Shown here one piece after another: positions 37,975 through 48,155 of a DNA stretch of 64,000 nt. The DNA lies in the NCBI GenBank assembly GCA_947503925.1, contig CANNFQ010000009.1, forward strand, positions 117,491 through 181,490, given 5' to 3'. This stretch comes from an uncultured Paracoccaceae bacterium. GTDB taxonomy: Bacteria > Pseudomonadota > Alphaproteobacteria > Rhodobacterales > Rhodobacteraceae. Position 1 is the stretch's first letter; each line of letters begins with the position of its first letter. The notes under the pieces are model-generated. The model was not told the origin of the DNA, made no database searches, and saw only the letters and a list, made by a program, of their open reading frames with translations. Position numbers and translations under genes: made by a program.

Positions 37975-40900
37975 ATGTGGCAATTTTGGGTAGACCGCGG
38001 TGGCACGTTCACGGACATCGTTGCGAAGTCTGCGGGTGGCGAATTGAAGACGCACAAGTTGCTGTCTGAAAACCCCGAACTGTATGAAGATGCAGCCGTC
38101 CATGGCATCCGTCAGTTACTTGAACTGGATGCGGATGCTCCCGTGCCAAACGGCATGATTGATGCCGTCAAAATGGGCACGACCGTTGCCACCAACGCAT
38201 TGCTGGAACGCAAAGGCGAGCGAACCGTTCTGTTCATCACTAAAGGCATGAAAGACCTGTTGCGGATCGGTTACCAAAACCGGCCAAAGCTGTTTGATCT
38301 GAACATTGAGCTGCCTGAGCTGCTCTATGATGAAGTGGCTGAGGTTGATGAGCGGCTTGATGCGGACGGCCACGTCCTGTCTGCCCTCGACATCAGCGCT
38401 GCCCGCGACACGCTGCGCCGTGCCTACAAACAAGGATATCGGTCCATCGCGATTGCGCTCATGCACAGTTACCGGTTCCCGGATCACGAAAAGAGATTGG
38501 GCGAGATGGCGGAACAAACAGGGTTTACCCAAATCTCGCTTAGCCATGAGGTCAGCCCGCTGATCAAACTAGTGGGGCGCGGTGATACCGCAGTCGTTGA
38601 TGCTTATCTGTCTCCAATCCTGCGCCGCTACGTTGATCAGGTGGCAGACGCGCTTAGCGCCCATTCGGGCGGCTGCAAACGATTGATGTTCATGCAATCC
38701 AATGGCGGATTGACCGATGCGCGGCTCTTTCAGGGGCGCGACGCCATATTGTCCGGCCCTGCGGGTGGCGTGGTGGGCATGGTGCGGTCCGCGGGCCAGC
38801 TGGGCTTTGCCAAGCTTATCGGGTTCGACATGGGCGGGACGTCGACCGACGTCTGCCACTATGCGGGGGAGTTTGAGCGCTCCTTTGAGACTGAGGTTGC
38901 TGGTGTGCGGATGCGTGCCCCGATGATGTCGATCCATACGGTTGCGGCCGGCGGCGGGTCGATCTTGTCGTACCGCGATGGCAGGATGCAGGTCGGCCCT
39001 GAAAGCGCGGGCGCCAATCCCGGCCCCACCGCCTATCGTCGTGGTGGCCCCCTGACGGTTACCGATTGCAATGTCCTTCTGGGCAAACTGAACCCAGCTC
39101 ATTTCCCCGATGTTTTTGGCCCGAATGCGGATCAACCTCTCGATAATGCGGCCGTGCGCCAGAAATTTGAAGCACTGGCCGAGGAGATCGCCGACGGCAA
39201 ATCACCCGAAGAACTCGCCGAAGGGTTCCTGCGTATTGCCGTTGAAAACATGGCCAATGCTATCAAGAAAATCAGCGTGCAGCGCGGCTACGATGTGACC
39301 AAATACACGATGAATTGCTTTGGCGGTGCAGGCGGGCAGCACGCCTGTCTGGTCGCAGATGCGCTTGGGATGGAGAGGATTTTCATTCATCCATTTGCCG
39401 GTGTCCTGTCCGCATTTGGCATGGGTCTGGCAGACGTCCGCGCCATGCGCGAGCAACAATTTGAGAAACCCCTCATCGACCAAAGTGCAGCCAATGCCTT
39501 GGATGCGATGGCGCAGATCGCACAAAGCGAGGTCAAGGGCCAAGGGATCGACCCGGCGGACATTGCGATATCCAAAAGGGTCCAAATCCGTCCTCGTGAC
39601 GCACAGCAAAACTTGGAGGTCGAGTTTTCCACAGCGGCCGACATGGAAGCGGCATTTGTTGCCGCACACCAGAACCGTTTCGGATTTGCGCCTGATATCA
39701 GCGATCTGATCATCGACGTTCTTGTCGTTGAAGCCATCGGCCAAACGGGTGAGAGCGTGAGCCTGCCTGATCCTCGGGTGGACGAGATTAAAGGGACCAG
39801 CGTCCCCGTCTGTTTCGAGGGCGCATGGCAGAACGTTCCTCTTGTGGATCGGGCCAGCCTTGCCCTTGGGACGTCCGTGGATGGGCCCGCGATCCTGACC
39901 GAGCCCACTGGCACCAATGTCATTGAACCGGGGTGGCGGGCGACCTGTGCGCAGGGTGGTAATCTAGTCCTAGAACGGGTTGTCCCCATTGAACGCGCGG
40001 AGGCCATCGGCACGTCCATCGATCCGGTCATGCTGGAGGTTTTCAACAACCTCTTTATGTCCATCGCCGAGCAGATGGGTGCGACGCTGGCCAACACCGC
40101 CTATTCTGTCAACATCAAGGAACGTCTGGATTTCTCCTGCGCGATCTTCGATCAACGGGGGGATCTGGTAGCAAACGCACCGCATGTGCCTGTGCATCTG
40201 GGGTCGATGTCAGAAAGCGTGCGGGTAATCTTGCGAGAGAACGCGGGACGAATCCGACCTGGCGATGTGTTCATGATGAACAACCCTTACAACGGCGGCA
40301 CCCATTTGCCTGACGTCACCGTAATTACGCCTGTTTTCGATGATGCGGGGCAACGCGTCATCTACACCGTCGCTTCACGCGGACATCATGCGGATATTGG
40401 CGGCAAGACACCAGGCTCCGCCCCGCCCGACAGTCGGACAATTGAAGAAGAAGGCGTCGTCATCGACAATTTCCTTCTCGTGGATCAGGGGCAGTTGCGG
40501 GATCCGGAAACCCGCGCGCTTCTGGGGTCGGGCAAGTTCCCATGCCGGAACGTGCAGCAGAACATGGCCGATCTAGCAGCCCAAATCGCCGCCAATGCAA
40601 CCGGGGTGGCGGAATTGCAGAAGATCACACGCCACTTCGGACTGGGCGCTGTTCATGCCTATATGGGTCATGTGCAGGACAATGCCGAAGAAAGCGTGCG
40701 GCAGGTCTTGGACGTTCTGACGGACGGCACGTTCAGCTACCCAATGGACAGCGGCGCCATGATTAACGTGGCGATCCGCGTCGACAAGGCCAACCGGTCA
40801 GCAACGATTGATTTCACTGGCACGTCGCTGCAAAGCCCCCTGAACTACAATGCCCCTTTGGCAATTTGCCGGGCCGTGGTGCTGTATGTGTTCCGCACGC

Positions 40901-41553
40901 TGGTGGGGCGGGACATCCCGATGAACGAAGGGTGCTTGAAACCGCTGACGTTGATCGTGCCAGACGGGTCCATGATCAACCCCAGAGCCCCGGCTGCCGT
41001 CATCTCGGGCAATACCGAGGTCAGTCAGTCCATCGCAGATGCGCTTTACGGAGCGCTTGGTGTGATCGCTGGCAGCCAGGGCACGATGAATAATTTCGTC
41101 TATGGCAATGACACCTATCAAAACTACGAAACCATCTGCGGCGGCACGGGCGCAGGTGATGGTTTCCACGGCGCCAACGCCATTCATAGTCACATGACAA
41201 ACACGCGCATGACCGACCCCGAAGTGCTTGAGACACGGTTCCCCGTCCGCGTGGACGAATTCTCGATCCGGCAAGGATCCGGCGGGCTTGGTCAGTTTAA
41301 CGGTGGCAACGGTATTCTGCGCCGGCTGACCTTCAACGAGGCGATGACCGTCACAACGCTGAGCTCCCACCGATCCGTACCACCACAAGGTGCACAAGGC
41401 GGCCAAACTGGAGCCACGGGCGAAAATTTCGTTCAACGTGTGACAGGCGAGATAGAACACTTGAAGGGGGACGATCAGGTGGAACTGGTCCCCGGCGATA
41501 CATTTGTTATGAAAACACCCGGTGGGGGTGGCTATGGGGAAGTGAAGCGATGA
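37975..41553 (+). CDS. Fused hydantoinase/5-oxoprolinase (HyuA-HyuB)
   Basis: A 1192-residue cytoplasmic ATP-dependent amidohydrolase. Residues 1-680 are the HyuA half: [14 protein letters not shown] at the start, [36 protein letters not shown] and [19 protein letters not shown]. Residues 680-1192 are the HyuB half, starting [21 protein letters not shown] and ending in [17 protein letters not shown]...GGGGYGE. A single chain of this size matches ATP-hydrolysing 5-oxoprolinase, which opens 5-oxo-L-proline to L-glutamate. The start is the ATG at 37975, preceded by AAGGAGAACC. Hydantoin is an alternative substrate. Confidence 0.88.
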   Translation: MWQFWVDRGGTFTDIVAKSAGGELKTHKLLSENPELYEDAAVHGIRQLLELDADAPVPNGMIDAVKMGTTVATNALLERKGERTVLFITKGMKDLLRIGYQNRPKLFDLNIELPELLYDEVAEVDERLDADGHVLSALDISAARDTLRRAYKQGYRSIAIALMHSYRFPDHEKRLGEMAEQTGFTQISLSHEVSPLIKLVGRGDTAVVDAYLSPILRRYVDQVADALSAHSGGCKRLMFMQSNGGLTDARLFQGRDAILSGPAGGVVGMVRSAGQLGFAKLIGFDMGGTSTDVCHYAGEFERSFETEVAGVRMRAPMMSIHTVAAGGGSILSYRDGRMQVGPESAGANPGPTAYRRGGPLTVTDCNVLLGKLNPAHFPDVFGPNADQPLDNAAVRQKFEALAEEIADGKSPEELAEGFLRIAVENMANAIKKISVQRGYDVTKYTMNCFGGAGGQHACLVADALGMERIFIHPFAGVLSAFGMGLADVRAMREQQFEKPLIDQSAANALDAMAQIAQSEVKGQGIDPADIAISKRVQIRPRDAQQNLEVEFSTAADMEAAFVAAHQNRFGFAPDISDLIIDVLVVEAIGQTGESVSLPDPRVDEIKGTSVPVCFEGAWQNVPLVDRASLALGTSVDGPAILTEPTGTNVIEPGWRATCAQGGNLVLERVVPIERAEAIGTSIDPVMLEVFNNLFMSIAEQMGATLANTAYSVNIKERLDFSCAIFDQRGDLVANAPHVPVHLGSMSESVRVILRENAGRIRPGDVFMMNNPYNGGTHLPDVTVITPVFDDAGQRVIYTVASRGHHADIGGKTPGSAPPDSRTIEEEGVVIDNFLLVDQGQLRDPETRALLGSGKFPCRNVQQNMADLAAQIAANATGVAELQKITRHFGLGAVHAYMGHVQDNAEESVRQVLDVLTDGTFSYPMDSGAMINVAIRVDKANRSATIDFTGTSLQSPLNYNAPLAICRAVVLYVFRTLVGRDIPMNEGCLKPLTLIVPDGSMINPRAPAAVISGNTEVSQSIADALYGALGVIAGSQGTMNNFVYGNDTYQNYETICGGTGAGDGFHGANAIHSHMTNTRMTDPEVLETRFPVRVDEFSIRQGSGGLGQFNGGNGILRRLTFNEAMTVTTLSSHRSVPPQGAQGGQTGATGENFVQRVTGEIEHLKGDDQVELVPGDTFVMKTPGGGGYGEVKR

Positions 41554-41650
41554 GACATAATTTCCTTGTAATGTGGATACCATGTTTGGCCGCGTCGCTG
41601 CCAAGATATTTCTCTTGCGCTGCCTGATGAGGTCTTCGTACCGCCAGTAG

Positions 41651-42480
41651 CTATCTTAGAAAAGCCGAGAACTCCTGCAAAACGGGCGCAGACTTCTCGA
41701 GCTGTGGCATATGTCCTGTGCCAGGTATCGGGGCGAACTCCGAGCATGTCATAAACTGGTGCAGTGCCATGCCCCGATCCAATGGAATCCATAGGTCGTC
41801 TTCTCCCCAAATGATTTTCACCGGGGATCGCACTTCGCTAAATACGGTTCGGTTTCTGTGGTATATGTTTCGTCTGCCTGAGCACAGTGAAGATAAAAGC
41901 CGGCCGTTCCATCCGGTGTAAGCCAGGGCAACCAATGCCTCGAAATCCTCGGTGGTAATTTCGTAGACCAATATACCCCGGATATAGGCACTCTCGATTG
42001 CCTCATTATACGTAGCGGCAGTCCCTAGAATGCATCGGCATAACCTCCCACGTGGCCAAAGAAGTCTGAGCCCCAGAGGCGCATCGCCACCAACTTCATG
42101 AGCACACATCTTTAGACCTCACAACCGTGGAGGAGATGCGCTCTGGGCGTCGTGGTCCCACCGAGGTTGTGAGCGATGACCCGGGTTTCGACAAACCCCA
42201 ATGCGACATCATCTCGACAAAGATGGTGCCTTGGACGTCGAGAGGGGTGGATTGACCTTCGACCATATCTAACTTGCCATATCTAACTTGCCATATCCGG
42301 GCATGTCGTACCGGTGGATGGTAAAGGATCTGACCAAAGCGGGGATGACGCGATGCCAGGAGAAGGAAGACCAGGGCCAACCATGCGCTAAGACCAGATC
42401 GGGGCCGGTGCCTGCGCGCCCGGTCGCAACCGAGCCCGCTGTCGTTTCGTAAGTTTCGTTTTGATGCCGCCTGGCCAAGC
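41651..42480 (-). pseudogene. Alpha/beta-hydrolase pseudogene
   Basis: Reading the minus strand from 42480, MARRHQNETYETTAGS...DLVLAHGWPWSSFSWHRVIPAL...IHRYDMPGYGKLDM is a good alpha/beta-hydrolase N-terminus with the oxyanion HGWP motif. It then meets an exact 14-base tandem duplication that shifts the frame. Later frames carry GQSTPLDVQGTIFVEMM, VIAHNLGGTTT (shifted again) and finally EVRSPVKIIWGEDDLWIPLD...IPGTGHMPQLEKSAPV, the C-terminal Asp/His part. The gene is broken in at least two or three places and cannot make the whole enzyme. Confidence 0.85.
42263..42296. repeat. 14-base tandem duplication inside the hydrolase pseudogene
   Basis: The 14-mer CCATATCTAACTTG occurs twice in a row (42263-42276 and 42277-42290), followed by a third partial copy CCATAT. 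Because 14 is not a multiple of three, the duplication shifts the reading frame, which explains one of the breaks in the alpha/beta-hydrolase gene. Confidence 0.9.
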
Positions 42481-42639
42481 CGGCGTCCTACTTCCTGATA
42501 CAAGTTATCCTGAAGACGGACGGAACCGCGATGGTCCGTGTATCGAACTGCCGTTGGAGCGTCCACAGCACAAAATTCGATCACACCACGTTGCCCAACT
42601 CAGCGTATCTCCGCTCCACGGTCGTTCTAATTTTCATCG

Positions 42640-43038
42640 TTACAGCAATGGCTTATACGCAATCGCGTCAACTTCCACTTTTGCGTCTACCATGATCTGG
42701 GATCTGACCGTTGATCGTGCTGGGCCGCCGTTGGGAAAGTAGCTGGCGTAGACCTTATTAAAGGTCCAGAAATCTCGTGGATCGTCTAGCCACACACCGA
42801 CCTTAGCGACGTCTTCAAGGGTGCAATCCGCAAGCGCAAGAGCCGCAATCAGGTTTTCCATCGTGCGCTTGGTCTGGCTTTCAATGCCGCCCGCTTCGAT
42901 TTCGCCGTTTTCTTTCATGGCCACTTGGCCCGAGATGAAGATCAAATCACCGGCACGAACGGCAGGTGAAAACGGCAGCGGTTGACCGCCTGCGCCAGTG
43001 CGATCAGCGCCGATACGTTCAATGGTTTTCTGGGTCAT
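42640..43038 (-). CDS. RidA-family enamine/imine deaminase
   Basis: A 132-residue YjgF/YER057c/UK114 protein. Family features are GQPLPFSPAVRAGDLIFISGQVAM, QTKRTMENLIAALALADCTLEDVAKVGVWL and the terminal GGPARSTVRSQIMVDAKVEVDAIAY with the conserved Arg. RidA proteins clear reactive enamines such as 2-aminoacrylate made by PLP enzymes. The adjacent upstream gene encodes a DSD1-type PLP enzyme, so the pair makes biochemical sense. It is the last gene of the minus-strand series. Confidence 0.93.
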   Translation of the reverse strand: MTQKTIERIGADRTGAGGQPLPFSPAVRAGDLIFISGQVAMKENGEIEAGGIESQTKRTMENLIAALALADCTLEDVAKVGVWLDDPRDFWTFNKVYASYFPNGGPARSTVRSQIMVDAKVEVDAIAYKPLL

Positions 43039-43175
43039 TGGGTCTTGTCCTTCATGTTTTCAATACCTTGAGGAGACGGGATGGGCGTGTCTGTGCCGAA
43101 ACCCGTTGTCGAAAGGGCCGTGAAGCGGCGCGCGGCGCTGCGGTTCGCCCAGGCACAACAGTTCTGGCATCAGAT

Positions 43176-44228
43176 CTACCAGACCCTGCCGCGCGCGGCG
43201 ACGCGTTGTGCTTTCTCAATCGCGGTTCCGCGGACCAACACGACCTCATCCAACATGTTGCTCACGACGCAGGCGTGATTGGGCACGATGCGGACACGCT
43301 CACCAACTGTCAGATTGATGTGCGGCGCGGTCAGGACGCCATGTTCTTCTGACAGGCCGGCGACAGTGATGTCTGGTCGGTCCAACACGTGACCGCTGCC
43401 ATCAAGGCCCAATAGGTCCGATGTTAGAACCTTGGTGCCACAATCAATTACCGCGCGGTCTTTGGCAGGCACAGACACTACTGTCGCCAGCACGCTGAGC
43501 GCGCAATCGTCCCAAGTGCACACACCCCGCGCCACGAGCGAGCGGTCGTTGTAGATATATGTTCCGATGCGGTATTCGGTTGCGATCGGCACATCCTGCG
43601 CCTGCCACATGCCCGGTGATCCGCCGTTGGAGATGACGCGGACTGATAGACCATGGTCCGCCGCAGCCTCAGCTGCTTTGGTCAGCCATGCCTGAACGCC
43701 CGCCTCATCCCCGGCAGGCGGATAGGTCATCAGGCCTGCAAATGTCAGGCCCGGCTTTTTATCGATATAACTCGCCAAAACAGCCGCCGCATCTGGTGAG
43801 GTGACTCCACAACGCATTGCCCCTGTGTCACATTCCACAAGGACATCAAGCGCTATGCTGTGGGTTGCGAAGGCTTCACTCAACCCGTCAACCACTGCCT
43901 TACTGTCTGCGACAACGGATAGCTTAACCCGTTCGGACAGGGCTCTTAGGCGGCGCAATTTTTCCGCGCCAATGATATTGAACGTAATCAACACGTCCTC
44001 AATGTCGCCTTCCGCGATCATCGCCTCGGCTTCGCTGACTTTCTGGCATGTGATGCCAATTGCGCCAGCAGCAACCTGTGCCTTGGCCAGAAGTGGAAGT
44101 TTGTGGGTCTTGATGTGGGGCCGCAATTTCAACCCATGCGCATCGCAATGAGCTTGAAATTTCGCAATGTTCCGGTCTGCAACATTGAGGTCGATCAAGA
44201 CGGCGGGGGTATCAATCTCCGGAAACAT
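43176..44228 (-). CDS. DSD1-family PLP enzyme (D-amino-acid dehydratase/aldolase type)
   Basis: A 350-residue enzyme of the D-threonine aldolase / D-serine dehydratase-like, fold-type III group. DTPAVLIDLNVADRNIAKFQAHCDAHGLKLRPHIKTHKLP carries the PLP lysine region, and NHACVV near the C-terminus gives the His/Cys zinc pair typical of DSD1-like enzymes. The ATG at 44228 shares a base with the upstream stop (TGATG). It would act on a D-configured beta-hydroxy amino acid, and its enamine product would suit the downstream RidA. Exact substrate unknown. Confidence 0.87.
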   Translation of the reverse strand: MFPEIDTPAVLIDLNVADRNIAKFQAHCDAHGLKLRPHIKTHKLPLLAKAQVAAGAIGITCQKVSEAEAMIAEGDIEDVLITFNIIGAEKLRRLRALSERVKLSVVADSKAVVDGLSEAFATHSIALDVLVECDTGAMRCGVTSPDAAAVLASYIDKKPGLTFAGLMTYPPAGDEAGVQAWLTKAAEAAADHGLSVRVISNGGSPGMWQAQDVPIATEYRIGTYIYNDRSLVARGVCTWDDCALSVLATVVSVPAKDRAVIDCGTKVLTSDLLGLDGSGHVLDRPDITVAGLSEEHGVLTAPHINLTVGERVRIVPNHACVVSNMLDEVVLVRGTAIEKAQRVAARGRVW

Positions 44229-45694
44229 CACGCAACTTCCTCTTCAAAGGGCATTTCAACAATGGGCCAGATTGGACGCGTCAGGTTTTTGTAGTGCGTT
44301 TTGGCCGGATCATGAGGGTAGGGGCCGTCGACTTCTGCGTAAAGGATGTCGGCGGCGATATGCGCAAAAGCACCATGAAAATGGTTTGTGGATTTGACGA
44401 TCAGCACCTTGGTGGTCATCGGGTCGATCCCCAAATTGGAAAACAAGTCCGGGGAAAATGTCTGGGCGCGGTTCGAGTTCAAAACCACATCAATGCTGCC
44501 CAAACGGATCACAGCGCAATTCCCAAGCGGAACAATGGAGGTCCCAAAGCTCTGATTGGCGTCCAGAGCAATGTGTCGGACCTTGACCCGGGCATCAATT
44601 GGCATTCCCGCATGTGCTGATGTCTTGCCACCAAAACGCAAATCCAGCGTGGCGCCGACGCCAGCCGCATGACACAGACGCACCGCCATCGGATCCCAGA
44701 TCGTGCCAAGCGCCACGGAGGTCAGGCCCATATCCATTGCCTTACGCAACATGATTGTTGAATCACCGGCAACACCGCCGCCGGGATTGTCCCAGACATC
44801 GGCAATGATGACGGGTCCAGTTTGTGACTGAGCCGCTTTGGTCAGTGCGGCTTCTGGGCTAAGAAATTCGGGCCGGGTGATACCACGAAATGAAAAAAGC
44901 TCATGACCTAGCTCGCGTGCGATTTGGTCACCCTTGGTTTTGTCATTATCGGTCACGATGATGATCTTGGCCCCCAGATCGGGTGAATCTCCCGCCATGA
45001 ATCCATGGATCGCCGAGGCTGAAAGCACGGCGCCTGTCGCCTCAAGTTCTGTCATCTTGTCCACGAAGCCGCGCATTGGCGCGCGACTTGTTGGCAGGAC
45101 ATCCATCATGCGTACATCAAAAATGGACAACACGGGGTTGATCTGACCAAGGGCGGCACGCAAGGTCAGATCAACACATGCCTCGCCGGTTTCGACAAAA
45201 TCGGTGTGAGGGAATTCCTTGAACACAGTAATGACATCCGCGTTCAAGACGCGGCGTTCGCTAAGGTGGCTATGTGGGTCAAATGTAACCCCGATGCGCG
45301 CGGCAGGCCCGGCAATCTGGCGCACGGCCTCGATCAGCTCACCTTCACAGTCGTCATGACCATCGGCAATCATCGCGCCGTGAAGCCCTAGAATGACGGC
45401 TTGGACGGGCAACGCGGCGCGCAGTTGGTCCAGCACCTCGTCGCGTAACCGGACCCAAGTTGACCGTTTTACCAACCCGCCGGGTTCCGCCCATGTCGCA
45501 GTGCCTTCTACCAATTCAATCTCGCCCGCGTCTGAACGCGCCCGAAGGGCGGGAAAGATGGCGCTGCACAGCGTTGGCGTCTTCGGATGCTCCCCCGGGC
45601 GTGCGTAAAAGCTCTGCGCGAAATCTGAAAAGTCAGTGCGCAGGGGAGAAAAAGTGTTGGTTTCAGTCGCGATTGAGGCGCAAAATACCCGCAT
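44228..45694 (-). CDS. M81-family metallopeptidase (MlrC-like)
   Basis: A 488-residue protein of the M81/MlrC family. MRVFCASIATETNTFSP supplies the conserved Glu (E11), ILGLHGAM a conserved His, and TFDPHSHLSERRVLNADVITVFKEFPHTDF the Asp-His...His zinc ligands. The founding member degrades linearised microcystin, but most homologues are of unknown substrate, probably amide or peptide-like compounds. The start is set at the ATG at 45694 after AGGATGGACC. A strong terminator-like hairpin lies between it and the upstream binding-protein gene. Confidence 0.88.
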   Translation of the reverse strand: MRVFCASIATETNTFSPLRTDFSDFAQSFYARPGEHPKTPTLCSAIFPALRARSDAGEIELVEGTATWAEPGGLVKRSTWVRLRDEVLDQLRAALPVQAVILGLHGAMIADGHDDCEGELIEAVRQIAGPAARIGVTFDPHSHLSERRVLNADVITVFKEFPHTDFVETGEACVDLTLRAALGQINPVLSIFDVRMMDVLPTSRAPMRGFVDKMTELEATGAVLSASAIHGFMAGDSPDLGAKIIIVTDNDKTKGDQIARELGHELFSFRGITRPEFLSPEAALTKAAQSQTGPVIIADVWDNPGGGVAGDSTIMLRKAMDMGLTSVALGTIWDPMAVRLCHAAGVGATLDLRFGGKTSAHAGMPIDARVKVRHIALDANQSFGTSIVPLGNCAVIRLGSIDVVLNSNRAQTFSPDLFSNLGIDPMTTKVLIVKSTNHFHGAFAHIAADILYAEVDGPYPHDPAKTHYKNLTRPIWPIVEMPFEEEVA

Positions 45695-45706
45695 AGGTCC
45701 ATCCTG

Positions 45707-45750
45707 TAAAAAGAATGTGCCGGGCAAGCAATCCAAAGTGCCTGCCCGGC
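45707..45750 (-). terminator. Strong intrinsic terminator/attenuator inside the TRAP-M81 operon
   Basis: On the minus strand GCCGGGCAGGCA pairs with TGCTTGCCCGGC around an eight-base loop (12 pairs, one G-T wobble), followed by ACATTCTTTTT. It lies 34 bases after the binding-protein stop and just before the M81 start, so it should limit transcription of the M81, DSD1 and RidA genes relative to the transporter. Confidence 0.8.
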
Positions 45751-45783
45751 TTCCCGACCAACAACCTGCTGGCCGGGGGAAGG

Positions 45784-46821
45784 TTAGTCGAGGTAACCAG
45801 CCGCATTTGCGGCGTCGACTTCGGCCTTGAACAGGGCAAGCAAAGCTTTTGCGCCTTCGTCCAAGTTTTCATTCACATGCGCTTCGAACGCAGGTTGAGC
45901 AGCATTGGCCATCGCGGCGCGCTGTTCAGCCGTCAATGCGGTGACCTCGATGTCATCCATCAGACCTGCGAGCCCACGATCAGACGCTTCGATGATCCGG
46001 CTGAGACCACGGCTTGCCACGACGCAGTTTTCAGCCGCAGTGTGGACCGTCGCGCGTTCCGCATCCGTCAGACCTTCGTAGAAGTCACGGTTCATCATGA
46101 AGGTATAGGGCGAGAAGAGGTGGTTCGTCAGCGTCATGTACTGCTGCACCTCTGCAAAGTTGGCAAATGATATGATCGGCACAGGGTTCATCTGGCCATC
46201 AATGACACCGGTTTGCAGACCCGAATATACCTCGCCCCAGGCCAGTGGATAGGCTTCGGCGCCCAAGGATTGCATGATTGTCTGGTGGGATGGCAACGTC
46301 ATGGTGCGTACGCGGATGCCTTCAAAATCGGCCAGATCAGCGATCGGTCGCTTGGAATTCGTGACGGCAAAGAACCCGCCCGTGTCTGGGAATCCCAAGA
46401 CGACAACGCCGGGAAGTTCTGTTTCGATATCGGCCTTCAGCGCTTCACCGAATGGGCCGTCAAACACCGTGTAGGTGGATGCGTTGCCGGTAAAGGCGAA
46501 CGGAAGATTCAGAACGTCGATACGTGGGTAGTAGCTAGCCAACGCGCCTGTCGACGTCAGCGTTGCCTGAATGATGCCATCCTGCAACTGTTGGACATGC
46601 TCAGCGGCAGAGCCGAGTTGGTTGCTGCCAAAGACTTCGACAGTGACAGAGCCATTGGTGTCGGCCTCGACCAGGTTTGAGAAGACTGCCGTGCAGGCAT
46701 GTGCCGGGTTTTCGAACGGGTCGGTTTTGTTGTCATGGCCGAAGCGGATCACGCTTTCGGCAGAAACGGCGCCGGCGGTCATGGTGGCCACAACGGCCAA
46801 TCCGGTGATAAGGTTCTTCAT
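45784..46821 (-). CDS. TRAP transporter substrate-binding protein (DctP-like)
   Basis: A 345-residue periplasmic protein with signal MKNLITGLAVVATMTAGAVSAE and the DctP body: RFGHDNKTDPFENPAHACTAVFSNLVEADTNGSVTVEVFGSNQLGSAAEHVQQLQDGI, then DFEGIRVRTMTLPSHQTIMQSLGAEAYPLAWGEVYSGLQTGVIDGQMNP. It follows its two permease genes in the order dctQ-dctM-dctP, less common than binding protein first. GGAGGAAATT precedes the start. Confidence 0.93.
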   Translation of the reverse strand: MKNLITGLAVVATMTAGAVSAESVIRFGHDNKTDPFENPAHACTAVFSNLVEADTNGSVTVEVFGSNQLGSAAEHVQQLQDGIIQATLTSTGALASYYPRIDVLNLPFAFTGNASTYTVFDGPFGEALKADIETELPGVVVLGFPDTGGFFAVTNSKRPIADLADFEGIRVRTMTLPSHQTIMQSLGAEAYPLAWGEVYSGLQTGVIDGQMNPVPIISFANFAEVQQYMTLTNHLFSPYTFMMNRDFYEGLTDAERATVHTAAENCVVASRGLSRIIEASDRGLAGLMDDIEVTALTAEQRAAMANAAQPAFEAHVNENLDEGAKALLALFKAEVDAANAAGYLD

Positions 46822-46870
46822 AATTTCCTCCTGTTGGTTTTGGTTGGTTCAAGGTTGTGGGTGGCTCGGC

Positions 46871-48154
46871 TCATTGCGCATAACCAAGCGCCCGGGGGAG
46901 CCACATCGCGGCGTCCTCCCAAAAGGCAAAAGCGAAGAGGATCGCGATTTCTGCGACAAGAAAGGGGAACAGCTTGATCGAGATGCGTTCGAGTTTTTCA
47001 CCGGTGACGGACGCCAGCACGAAGAGGCAGGCTCCCACGGGCGGCGTCATGAGCGAGATATTCAGCGCAAGCACAAAGATGATGCCGGCGTGGATCGGTT
47101 CCAGCCCGACGCTTTCTGTCAGGGGGACAAGCACTGGTGCCAAGATGATCAAGATCGCGGTGATATCCATCACCATGCCCACAGCCAGCAATAGGCCAAT
47201 AATGATCGCGATGACGATGTAACGATTGTCAGAAAGGCTCAGCACTGTCTCGGCAATCAGCTGCGGGATACGCTCAAAACTCATCCACCAGCCAAGAATG
47301 CCTGCGAAAGCAATGATGACAAAGATGACGCCCATGATGCGCGCGGTGCGCACAAGCATCATATAGAAGCTCTTGATGGTCAGTGTCCGGTAGATAAAAA
47401 TGCCGATGAACAGCGCGTAGGCAACAGCGATAGAGGCGGCCTCGGTTGGTGTCACAACACCGCCGAGGATGCCACCCAGAATGATGACCGGCATGGCGAG
47501 CGCTGTCAGCGACGGCTTGAATGTGTCCCAAATCTCGCGCGGGGTGGCGCCACGTTGTGCCTTTGGCAGATTTTCACGTTTGCCGCCGATGGCGATGACG
47601 CCCATGCAGACGATACAGATCACAAGACCCGGCAGAACACCTGCCGCAAACAGGCCCGCAATCGACACCCCCATAAGAGAGCCGTAAACAACCATAAGTC
47701 CTGAGGGCGGAATGGTCGGCCCAATGATTGAACCCGCAGCGGTCACAGCACAGGCATAATCGCGATTGTAGCCCTCCTTGACCATCGCTGGCACCAGGGT
47801 ACGCCCAAACGCAGCGGCATCTGCGGTGGCCGATCCGGTGAGGCCGGCAAAGAACACAGATGCCAGCATGTTGGTATGCGCAAGTCCGCCCCGAAACCGG
47901 CCCACCAGCACCTGTGCCAGTTTGACCAGACGGCTGGTGATGCCGATGTCGTTCATGATCTCGCCTGCCAGAATGAAGAATGGCATGGCAAGAAAGGGGA
48001 AGATATTGAGTCCGTTGAAGACCTTGCTTGGTCCAACCGCGAGAAAATTCCCTCCACCCATCTCGATAAGACCGACAACACCGGCAAAACCAATCGCGAA
48101 ACCAATGGGCAGTCCAAACAAGACGAGTGCGACAAATGCGATTGCAACAATCAT
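46871..48154 (-). CDS. TRAP transporter large permease (DctM-like)
   Basis: A 427-residue DctM-type permease: MIVAIAFVALVLFGLPIGFAIGFAGVVGLIEMG at the start, AMPFFILAGEIMNDIGI, AGLTGSATADAAAFGRTLVPAM and AAGSIIGPTIPPSGLMVVYG. The ATG at 48154 is preceded by AGGAGGGCGG and lies one base beyond the DctQ-like stop. It forms the membrane channel with the preceding gene. Confidence 0.92.
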   Translation of the reverse strand: MIVAIAFVALVLFGLPIGFAIGFAGVVGLIEMGGGNFLAVGPSKVFNGLNIFPFLAMPFFILAGEIMNDIGITSRLVKLAQVLVGRFRGGLAHTNMLASVFFAGLTGSATADAAAFGRTLVPAMVKEGYNRDYACAVTAAGSIIGPTIPPSGLMVVYGSLMGVSIAGLFAAGVLPGLVICIVCMGVIAIGGKRENLPKAQRGATPREIWDTFKPSLTALAMPVIILGGILGGVVTPTEAASIAVAYALFIGIFIYRTLTIKSFYMMLVRTARIMGVIFVIIAFAGILGWWMSFERIPQLIAETVLSLSDNRYIVIAIIIGLLLAVGMVMDITAILIILAPVLVPLTESVGLEPIHAGIIFVLALNISLMTPPVGACLFVLASVTGEKLERISIKLFPFLVAEIAILFAFAFWEDAAMWLPRALGYAQ

Positions 48155-48155
48155 G

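Noticed and set aside
40798..41604. 268-codon minus-strand open frame
   Set aside because: Antisense to the HyuB half of the oxoprolinase, which is clearly coding.
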